Of a DNA stretch of 6,251 nucleotides, positions 1-6,156 are shown piece after piece. The position numbers were made by a program, and so were the translations under genes. The DNA comes from Bacteroidota bacterium (GTDB lineage Bacteria > Bacteroidota > Bacteroidia > NS11-12g > UBA955). The notes beneath the pieces are model-generated. The model worked only from the letters and a program-made list of their open reading frames with translations, had not been told where the DNA came from and ran no database searches. The stretch is from NCBI GenBank assembly GCA_947460045.1, contig CANHGC010000103.1:1-6251 (forward strand), given 5' to 3'. Numbering within the stretch: the first letter of the stretch is position 1; each line of letters begins with the position of its first letter.

Positions 1-1559
1 ACAGGGGCATGGCGCCTGATGCCTCTATGGCATTTGTGGGTATTAAATATGCCAATGACACACTTGGTGGAAGCGGATTGGGTGATTACGTTGTGGCAAA
101 TCCCACCATTATCGATGGGTATAAATATGTATTTGATTTGGCAAACAAGCTGGGAATGCCGGCCGTTTGCAACTTGAGCTGGGGCATGCATACGGGTCCT
201 CACGATGGAACATCGCTGTTTGATCGCTCGGTAAAATCTTTGGTTGGGTCGGGGAGAATCGTTGTAGGCGCTGCAGGTAACGACGGTCGCAATCAAATGC
301 ATGTATACGCCCAAACGAAATCGGATACTGTATTTACCATCGCCGTTGATAACAACAGAAAAAATCACCCAAGAGAAAATGTGATGACCGATATTTGGGG
401 TGGAGTGGGCGATAAACTGAGCGTTCAGGTTTCGTTAGTAGACACTTTGGGTAATGTCATTGTCAATGTACCCTGGAATGTGGCCGGAGACTGCGTGAAT
501 TGTGGATCTTACAAGAAAATGTATCACAAAGGAACTGATACCATTTGGGTAATCGCCTCGGAACAAGTATATCCATTGAACAATAAGCCCAATTTGTTTT
601 TAATCATCGAACACAATCGACCGCAGAATGGATACATCAAACTGGGATTGACGAGTTCTGGTGAAGTGCATGCTTGGAATTCTGGACAAGCTTACCGCTG
701 GACATCCGGTCACTTCTACGATGGGCATAAAAATCAAAAATTCGGAACCAAGTTTATCGCTGGTGTAGCCGAAGGTTCTGTAGGAGAAAACGGAGGGACC
801 GGCACGCACACATTAACCGCTGGAGCGTACATCAATAGGAATGAATGGACCAATTTTGAGGGCAAGTATTTCAATCAACCTTGGCATGTTGTGGGCGATA
901 TCGCTGGATTTAGTAGCCGTGGTTTGATGCCTAGAACCAAGGATTTTCCAAATGGAAGAATTAAGCCCGATGTGATCGCTCCGGGTCAGATGATTGCGTC
1001 TTCACTGCATCGCAGACAAGTTCCAGGATGGTTGAACAACGAAATTTTACATAAAACAACCTATCAAGGACAAGACGTTTACTGGGCGATGTTTTCCGGG
1101 ACGTCAATGGCATCGCCGCACGTTGCTGGTATCGTGGCGCTGTATCTTCAAGCAAACGAATGGTTAACACCCGCTGAAATTCGACAGTTATGGAGACTCA
1201 CCGCCAGGAAAGATCAGTTTACCACGAATGATTCAAACGGGAACAGTGGCTACGGCAAAATTGACGCATTTGAAACACTAAAAATCATCGATAAATATGC
1301 GTCACTCGAAAACAAGGATTTGAAAAACAGTTGGATGTGTTATGTAAATCCAATGTCTGAACTCGTTATTGCCAACTCAAAAAATCCCCAATGGAGTGGT
1401 GAAATTATGCTGTGTGATGTTATGGGGAAAATGGTGTTAAGAAAGAGTGTTAGATATAACCAGGTAATAGATTTATCGCATTTATCAGATGGAATATATT
1501 GCGGCTATGTTTTCGAACCCAAAACCGGTGATAAATTCACTTTCAAAGTGGTTAAGTAA
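1..1559 (+). CDS. S8 subtilisin-like serine protease with T9SS sorting domain (5'-partial)
   Basis: Secreted endopeptidase of the subtilase (S8) family. The frame is open to the left edge (first full codon at 3) and reads RGMAPDA, the segment that normally follows the catalytic HGTHVAG motif, so the ATG at 9 is internal and the catalytic Asp and His lie upstream. Numbering from that Met: NLSWG near 55-59, oxyanion-hole Asn91 in AAGNDG, FSSRG at 301-305, KPDVIAPG at 319-326, catalytic Ser366 in FSGTSMASPHVAG (codon 1104-1106), and SGYGKIDA at 413-420. A stretch of roughly 200 residues, rich in predicted beta strands, separates the Asn and Ser regions; together with the GPHDGTSLFD segment this resembles CspA-like subtilases. 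Residues about 447-516 fit a type A T9SS sorting domain (NPMSELVI, DVMGKMV, IDLSHLSDGIY, final KFTFKVVK), implying export across the outer membrane and removal of the tail. Signal peptide not visible. Family call is firm; subgroup is inferred. Confidence 0.95.
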   Translation, partial: RGMAPDASMAFVGIKYANDTLGGSGLGDYVVANPTIIDGYKYVFDLANKLGMPAVCNLSWGMHTGPHDGTSLFDRSVKSLVGSGRIVVGAAGNDGRNQMHVYAQTKSDTVFTIAVDNNRKNHPRENVMTDIWGGVGDKLSVQVSLVDTLGNVIVNVPWNVAGDCVNCGSYKKMYHKGTDTIWVIASEQVYPLNNKPNLFLIIEHNRPQNGYIKLGLTSSGEVHAWNSGQAYRWTSGHFYDGHKNQKFGTKFIAGVAEGSVGENGGTGTHTLTAGAYINRNEWTNFEGKYFNQPWHVVGDIAGFSSRGLMPRTKDFPNGRIKPDVIAPGQMIASSLHRRQVPGWLNNEILHKTTYQGQDVYWAMFSGTSMASPHVAGIVALYLQANEWLTPAEIRQLWRLTARKDQFTTNDSNGNSGYGKIDAFETLKIIDKYASLENKDLKNSWMCYVNPMSELVIANSKNPQWSGEIMLCDVMGKMVLRKSVRYNQVIDLSHLSDGIYCGYVFEPKTGDKFTFKVVK

Positions 1560-1603
1560 CGGTACTTTATAAATAACCCACTTCAAACAGAAGAGCGATT
1601 AGG

Positions 1604-2566
1604 TCACGCCTTCTTTTGTTGTAGGTATTCCAAATAGGGCAGGATGTATCGATCTTTTTTCTGAGGAAATATATCAGAGATGGTCACCATGATACCCGAT
1701 TCCTCAACATTGCCAAAATGGTCGTTGATTGAGGTACCAAATGCACGCATAGTCGGACTCAAATTCATATAGTTATTGAACAATGGGGGAATATTCTCAC
1801 CCAGCTCACGAACGCGGGTATTCAGTAACTTGTGGCCGTCTTTGTATTCCAACCCAACCAATTTATCCATGAAATCTTGGCATTCAAATTCCAACTGGAT
1901 GGGGGTGTCGATTTGAACCAATTGATCAGGATCTGGGAAATAATGATGCATAAATCGCAAAATTGTATCTCTTGCTTCGCGATTGAAATCGGTATACATG
2001 GTGATTTTCCCGAAAAAATACTTCATCTCGGGATACATAACCACCAAGGCGCCCAAACCATCCCATAAATTATCGAGAGAGAAAAGACCTTTTCTGCTGC
2101 CAGCGCTTGGTTGAAATTCCGGCTGAACAAAACTTCTTCCCAATTCAATGGTGTAGGGGAAGTAATCTGATTTTAGTTTGTCAGAAAATTGAAAAATCTC
2201 TCTGGTTGACAAATGGAAATCGCCATTTTCATCCTCGGCATCTTTGCACAGAATAACCCGATAACCACCCACGATGGCTTTTTCTGCTGGGTCCCATACA
2301 ATCAATTGGCTATAGGCATATTTCCCTAAATCAAATTCATCGATATCTATAGATTTACCCGTGCCACCGCCTGCTGCTCTAAAACTCACCTCCCGCAAAC
2401 GTCCTACTTCCCTCATCAAATGGGGCTTATTGTTCCCGTTGAAAATGTAAATTTCATTGGAGGCGTTGTTGGTAGGCCGAACAAAAATCTCTGAAGATAA
2501 TTCAGCAATCAACAATTCTCTCTCAATGGGGTCAATGATATTCTCTGTCATGCCGGTTACACTCAT
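1604..2566 (-). CDS. GNAT-fold 3-hydroxyacyl N-acyltransferase, OlsB/GlsB-like (aminolipid synthesis)
   Basis: 320-residue cytoplasmic protein resembling the hemolysin/OlsB-type acyltransferases (GNAT fold). Family-like segments are VGRLREVSFR at 54-63, the strand IVGGYRVILC at 98-107, and ELGRSFVQPEF at 141-151, the equivalent of the conserved E-x-GR-S motif of OlsB. Known members transfer a 3-hydroxyacyl chain to the amino group of ornithine (OlsB) or glycine (GlsB of Bacteroides), the first step of phosphorus-free aminolipid synthesis. The amino acid used here cannot be read from sequence. It is the last gene of the minus-strand cluster, 33 bp after the PlsC-like gene that would catalyse the second acylation; this pairing is the strongest support for the role. 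Start: ATG at 2566, with a second in-frame ATG five codons on (2551); neither has a Shine-Dalgarno sequence, so the choice is uncertain. The length suits the longer Bacteroidota GlsB-type proteins better than proteobacterial OlsB, which is shorter. Confidence 0.86.
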   Translation of the reverse strand: MSVTGMTENIIDPIERELLIAELSSEIFVRPTNNASNEIYIFNGNNKPHLMREVGRLREVSFRAAGGGTGKSIDIDEFDLGKYAYSQLIVWDPAEKAIVGGYRVILCKDAEDENGDFHLSTREIFQFSDKLKSDYFPYTIELGRSFVQPEFQPSAGSRKGLFSLDNLWDGLGALVVMYPEMKYFFGKITMYTDFNREARDTILRFMHHYFPDPDQLVQIDTPIQLEFECQDFMDKLVGLEYKDGHKLLNTRVRELGENIPPLFNNYMNLSPTMRAFGTSINDHFGNVEESGIMVTISDIFPQKKDRYILPYLEYLQQKKA

Positions 2567-2585
2567 TCGGTAAAAATAGGAAATA

Positions 2586-2604
2586 ATTGATATTGATTAT
2601 CAAT
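2586..2604. repeat. AT-rich inverted repeat between the two acyltransferase genes
   Basis: A perfect 7-bp inverted repeat, ATTGATA (2586-2592) and TATCAAT (2598-2604), with a 5-nt loop TTGAT. The left arm and loop also form a tandem ATTGAT ATTGAT. It overlaps the stop codon of the O-acyltransferase gene (2600-2602) and lies about 20 nt before the N-acyltransferase start. In the minus-strand transcript it could form a weak hairpin in the intercistronic gap. No U-run follows directly, so it is not a convincing terminator. In such AT-rich sequence a chance origin is possible. Confidence 0.4.
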
Positions 2605-3442
2605 CTAACTCAAAAGTGGCATTCGGATTATCTTGGAGTGAATAAACAAATTTCTTTAATTGTTGGGCTTCATTCCAAACGTTCTTCTTGTTAAAAATAT
2701 TCGAAGCGATTGGCTTGCCAATAGTTAACGTAATCGATTTCCCTTTTTGTTTGTATAACTCGTCGGCCAATGTCAACATTTCAATATTGAATTTGATACC
2801 CAATGATTTTCGCCAATTAGCCAATCTGTAAAATCGATTCGAGTTACAACCATTCACATGAACAGGAATGATTGTGTAATTATACTGAATTGCTTTTGAC
2901 AGAAAACTTTTCTGCCAATCCAAGTCCATGATTACACCATCTGTTTTTCTTGAACACAATCCAGCAGGGAAGACAATCATCAGCGCGCCAGAGGCGTATG
3001 CTTGATCCACTTTCACCATAGAATCTTTGGCTTTTTTCCCAAATTTATTTACCGGTATGAAGTTTTCTTTGAACTGAGGTATATGGGCCAGTACATCGTT
3101 CGCAATGATTCTAACGTCTTTGCGAATTTTTCCCGCTTCACTGAACAATGCCAATGCATCCATTCCCGCCATTGGGTGGTTGCCAATCAAAATGGCATTG
3201 CCAACTACAGGAATGTTGTGTTTGTTTATCACGTGAATGGCACATTGCATTTCTTCAAGCGCATGGGATGCGAAATCGGTGCCATTATCTCCGTGGTACT
3301 TGCTCAAAAGATGGTTGAGTTCATCTTGGTGTACAAAACCTTCAAACCAACGTATTATAAATCCTGGAAGCCAACGCGATAGCCAAACGCTTTTTGCAGC
3401 GATTACTTTTCTAATGTTGATTTGTAGTGGTTGGTTTTCCAA
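2600..3442 (-). CDS. PlsC-like lysolipid O-acyltransferase, OlsA/GlsA-like, TTG start
   Basis: 280-residue LPLAT/PlsC-superfamily acyltransferase, expected at the inner face of the cytoplasmic membrane. The catalytic HX4D motif is NHPMAGMD (His89, Asp94). FIPVNKFG (128-135) is the second block, and VFPAGLCSRK (157-166) is the third, with PAG replacing the usual PEG of glycerophosphate acyltransferases, as in aminolipid and hemolysin-type members. IIPVHVNG (191-198) is the fourth block. With the adjacent GNAT gene it would esterify the 3-hydroxyl of an N-acyl amino acid (GlsA/OlsA role); a glycerolipid substrate (lysophosphatidate) is the alternative. Start: TTG at 3440-3442. No ATG or GTG lies in frame between it and the upstream stop (3461-3463), and the next Met is residue 65, which would remove the conserved N-terminal region (ISRWLPGFI-like segment and HQDELNHLL). 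No Shine-Dalgarno is visible; the gene lies 13 bp after the mutase stop, so translational coupling is plausible. Confidence 0.86.
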   Translation of the reverse strand: MENQPLQINIRKVIAAKSVWLSRWLPGFIIRWFEGFVHQDELNHLLSKYHGDNGTDFASHALEEMQCAIHVINKHNIPVVGNAILIGNHPMAGMDALALFSEAGKIRKDVRIIANDVLAHIPQFKENFIPVNKFGKKAKDSMVKVDQAYASGALMIVFPAGLCSRKTDGVIMDLDWQKSFLSKAIQYNYTIIPVHVNGCNSNRFYRLANWRKSLGIKFNIEMLTLADELYKQKGKSITLTIGKPIASNIFNKKNVWNEAQQLKKFVYSLQDNPNATFELD

Positions 3443-3455
3443 GTGAATTACGTAA

Positions 3456-4856
3456 TCAATTTAAGATTGTTGCCTTGGTTGCGTCCAATATGGCAAACGC
3501 CGCGGCTGAGCTGCTGGCTTCAGAATACACCCTCAATACTGGCTCGGTACCACTTGGCCTAATCATTACCCAAGATCCATCGTGCAAACGGAATTTGAAA
3601 CCATCTACATCCTCAACAGATACTATATTATAACTTCCAAAAGAATCGTAACTTCTTGATTTACATTTTGCAATGATGCTTTCCTTCAACTCATTGGTTA
3701 AGTGTAAGTCGTATCTTTCCACGGCGAAAGAACCCACCTTAGAATACATGTCTTCAATCAATTGCGATACGGTTTTACCTGTTTTTGCCATGTATTCCAT
3801 CAAGACCAATCCCATCCAAACGCCATCGCGCTCAGGAATATGCCCTTTGATGGCAATGCCACCGCTTTCCTCGGCCCCAATAAGCACATCCTCGGTAACC
3901 ATGTATTCGCAAATGTATTTGAATCCAATCTTTGTGGTAATCGCTTCCAAGCCTTTGAGGTCACAAAGTTTTTGCACTTTATCGCTCACAGAGAAGCTTT
4001 TTACCACTTTACCTGAATATCCTTTGAAGGTGGTTAAATACTCAATCAACAACAAAATCAAATGATGAGAATCAACGAAATTGCCTTTTTCATCAAACCA
4101 TCCAATCCTATCGGCATCACCATCCGTGGCCAATCCGCACAAATACGAATCTTTTGACTGAATCAATGGACCAATTTCCGGTAAGTTCTTCAAAATGGGC
4201 TCTGGAGCACGGCCCTCAAAACCTGGATTGTAATTTCCGTGCAAAATTGTGGCTTCGGGAAGCAGTCTTTTCACGATGGCCTGACCAGCACCATACATCG
4301 CATCGTAAACCAATCCAGATGAGATCGATGACAATGCATCCATATCAAATTGATTGATGCAATGATTGTAGTACATGGTTTCAAAATCACCGTATTCAAT
4401 CATTCCATTGTTGATATACGATTCAAAAGTATCACCAGCAGCAACCACATCATTCGGGATGAGATTTTCTACCTTGGTTACCTCCGACGGTATGGCTGGG
4501 CCACCATAATTGGCTTTGATTTTATAACCATTGTATGTTGGGGGATTGTGACTGGCTGTTAAAATGATACCAGCGCCCGTATTCAATTGATTGGCCGCCA
4601 ATGATATCATTGGGGTGGAAACAAAACCGTTAGAAATAATCACTTTGATGCCTTGAGCTGCCAATTGACGAGCAGTTTCTTTGGCAAACATTTCACCACC
4701 AAATCTGCAATCGTATCCCACAACGCAACTTTTTGGCAAATCACTTTCGCTAAGCCATTGTCCGGTTGCGTTGGCAACACGTCTAACGTTGGCTACTGTA
4801 AACTCATCGGCGATGATTTCTCGCCATCCATCGGTTCCAAATTTTATCTGATACAT
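3456..4856 (-). CDS. phosphoglucomutase/phosphomannomutase family protein
   Basis: 466-residue, full-length alpha-D-phosphohexomutase that interconverts hexose 1- and 6-phosphates through a phosphoserine intermediate, supplying nucleotide-sugar, glycan or storage metabolism in the cytoplasm. All four signature blocks are present in order: phosphoserine loop TASHNPPTYNG (Ser102), Mg2+ loop DGDADR (245-250), sugar loop EESGG (329-333) followed by GHIPERDGV, and phosphate-binding loop RPSGTEPVLRVYSE (433-446). The N-terminus IKFGTDGWREII matches the PGM/PMM branch rather than GlmM. The sugar loop differs from the GEMSGH and GEQSGH forms of PMM/PGM and GlmM, so glucose versus mannose preference is open. 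Start is ATG at 4856, preceded by a purine-rich AAGAGATAA two bases upstream that may help ribosome binding. It lies 18 bp after the dehydrogenase stop and 13 bp before the acyltransferase start, so cotranscription is likely. Confidence 0.92.
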   Translation of the reverse strand: MYQIKFGTDGWREIIADEFTVANVRRVANATGQWLSESDLPKSCVVGYDCRFGGEMFAKETARQLAAQGIKVIISNGFVSTPMISLAANQLNTGAGIILTASHNPPTYNGYKIKANYGGPAIPSEVTKVENLIPNDVVAAGDTFESYINNGMIEYGDFETMYYNHCINQFDMDALSSISSGLVYDAMYGAGQAIVKRLLPEATILHGNYNPGFEGRAPEPILKNLPEIGPLIQSKDSYLCGLATDGDADRIGWFDEKGNFVDSHHLILLLIEYLTTFKGYSGKVVKSFSVSDKVQKLCDLKGLEAITTKIGFKYICEYMVTEDVLIGAEESGGIAIKGHIPERDGVWMGLVLMEYMAKTGKTVSQLIEDMYSKVGSFAVERYDLHLTNELKESIIAKCKSRSYDSFGSYNIVSVEDVDGFKFRLHDGSWVMIRPSGTEPVLRVYSEASSSAAAFAILDATKATILN

Positions 4857-4874
4857 CTTTATCTCTTTTTTAAT

Positions 4875-6092
4875 TTATACAAAGGCATTTTCGCCTGTAA
4901 TTTCCATACCCAATATCAATAAATGTATGTCGTGCGTTCCTTCGTAAGTCACAACAGATTCCAAATTCATCATGTGACGCATGATGGGGAATTCACCTGT
5001 TATGCCCATACCGCCCAACATCTGCCTGGCTTCACGTGCTACATTCAGGGCGATTTCTACGTTGTTTCTTTTTGCCATTGAAATTTGAGCAGGTGTAGCA
5101 AGTCCCTTGTCCATCAGTTGCCCCAATCGCCAAACCAACAACTGTGCTTTGGTGATCTCAGTGAGCATTTCTGACAATTTCTTTTGCTGTAATTGGAAGC
5201 CCCCAATGGGTTTGCCAAATTGAATTCTCTGTTTAGCGTATCTAACAGCGGTATCATAGCAATCCATGGCAGCACCCAAGGCACCCCAACTGATGCCGTA
5301 CCTAGCGCTGTTCAAGCAAGTGAGTGGCCCTTTTAATCCGGTAACCCCAGGTAGAATGTTCTCTTTAGGGACTTTTACGTTATCAAAAACCAATTCGCCA
5401 GTACAACTCGCTCTTAAACTCCATTTATTATGGGTTGTAGGTGTGGTAAAACCTTCCATGCCTCTCTCCACGATAACACCATGAACGATTCCAGCTTCAT
5501 TTTTGGCCCAAACCACGGCGACATCTGCAAAAGGAGCATTACTGATCCACATTTTAGCGCCATTCAGCACTACGTGATCTCCTTTGTCGACAAAATTCGT
5601 GGTCATGCCACCAGGATTGGATCCATGATCAGGTTCTGTTAGTCCAAAACAACCCAGCCAATCGCCCGATGCCAATTTGGGCAGATATTTGTTTTTCTGC
5701 GCTTCGCTACCAAATTTATAAATGGGATACATCACCAAAGATCCCTGAACAGAGGCAGTTGATCTCACGCCACTATCGCATCGCTCAAGTTCCTGCATGA
5801 TGATTCCGTAAGTGGTATAGTCCATGCCACCACAACCATATTCCACCGGCAATTGCGGCCCAAATGCACCGATTTCACCCAGTTGTTTTACGATGTGTGT
5901 GGGGAATTCCGCCTGCTGAGCGAAATGCTCAATGATTGGACTCAATTCGCGCTTTACGTACTCTCTCACGGAAGAACGAATGAGTTTTTGTTCCTCAGTG
6001 AGCAAGTCGTCAATGGCGTAAAAATCTGGAGCAACGTATCGATCCTTGCCCTGATTGGCCGAAAGTAAATCTGAAATTTCTTGTGAACTCAT
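4875..6092 (-). CDS. gcdH: glutaryl-CoA dehydrogenase (acyl-CoA dehydrogenase family)
   Basis: 405-residue FAD flavoprotein that oxidises and decarboxylates glutaryl-CoA to crotonyl-CoA and CO2, passing electrons to ETF, in lysine/tryptophan breakdown. It resembles human GCDH along its length: ELERCDSGVRSTASVQGSLVM (101-121), WLGCFGLTEPDHGSNPGGM (145-163), NSARYGISWGALGA (261-274), RQMLGGMGI (356-364), and MNLESVVTYEGTHDIH (375-390) with catalytic base Glu384. Arg110 and Ser111 correspond to human Arg94 and Ser95, which bind the glutaryl carboxylate. Glu103 and Tyr383 correspond to Glu87 and Tyr369. Retention of all of these favours GCDH over a generic short-chain acyl-CoA dehydrogenase and the decarboxylating type over the non-decarboxylating one. 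It is the first gene of the minus-strand cluster. Start is ATG at 6092, five bases after an AAGAGATAA purine-rich stretch and just downstream of a candidate -7 box. The remaining doubt is the true substrate in vivo. Confidence 0.93.
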   Translation of the reverse strand: MSSQEISDLLSANQGKDRYVAPDFYAIDDLLTEEQKLIRSSVREYVKRELSPIIEHFAQQAEFPTHIVKQLGEIGAFGPQLPVEYGCGGMDYTTYGIIMQELERCDSGVRSTASVQGSLVMYPIYKFGSEAQKNKYLPKLASGDWLGCFGLTEPDHGSNPGGMTTNFVDKGDHVVLNGAKMWISNAPFADVAVVWAKNEAGIVHGVIVERGMEGFTTPTTHNKWSLRASCTGELVFDNVKVPKENILPGVTGLKGPLTCLNSARYGISWGALGAAMDCYDTAVRYAKQRIQFGKPIGGFQLQQKKLSEMLTEITKAQLLVWRLGQLMDKGLATPAQISMAKRNNVEIALNVAREARQMLGGMGITGEFPIMRHMMNLESVVTYEGTHDIHLLILGMEITGENAFV

Positions 6093-6104
6093 GTAACTTA
6101 TCTC

Positions 6105-6116
6105 TTACAAATGTAA
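6105..6116. promoter_or_regulatory. Inverted repeat on the gcdH promoter, possible operator
   Basis: TTACA-AA-TGTAA, a perfect 5-bp inverted repeat with a 2-bp centre, sits exactly on the predicted -7 box of the minus-strand cluster and about 40 bp upstream of the divergent folB start. A repressor bound here would block the promoter. Short AT-rich palindromes arise often by chance and no regulator gene is in view, so an operator role is only a suggestion. Confidence 0.3.
6108..6115 (-). promoter_or_regulatory. Bacteroidota-type -7 box for the gcdH operon
   Basis: Read on the minus strand this is TACATTTG, an exact match to the TAnnTTTG -7 consensus of the Bacteroidota primary sigma factor. 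It lies 15 bp before the gcdH ATG, which would give a very short leader. I see no clear TTG or TTTG -33 element at the expected distance upstream, so only half of the promoter is supported. Confidence 0.45.
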
Positions 6117-6156
6117 CATAGTTGTTTTCTTTGCATAAGTTTTTTCATTAAAGAAT

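Noticed and set aside
9..11. ATG at 9 as the true start of the protease.
   Set aside because: The frame remains open to the left edge, and the residues there correspond to the middle of a subtilase catalytic domain just after the His motif, so the gene must begin upstream of the window.
600..1170. Minus-strand open frames of about 69 codons opposite the protease gene.
   Set aside because: They are fully antisense to clearly conserved subtilase codons, have no recognisable motifs and no leader signals.
1538..1550. CACTTT-C-AAAGTG inverted repeat near the end of the protease gene.
   Set aside because: It lies inside the codons for the conserved C-terminal FTFKV segment and has no usable loop or T-run; coding constraint explains it.
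1581..1593. CTTC-AAACA-GAAG stem in the 44-bp gap between the convergent protease and N-acyltransferase genes, as a bidirectional terminator.
   Set aside because: Only 4 bp of stem and no T-run on either strand; too weak to call a terminator.
3002..4065. Plus-strand open frames of 68-130 codons opposite the acyltransferase and mutase genes.
   Set aside because: Antisense shadows of strongly conserved genes; the translations resemble no family and have no promoter or ribosome-binding support.
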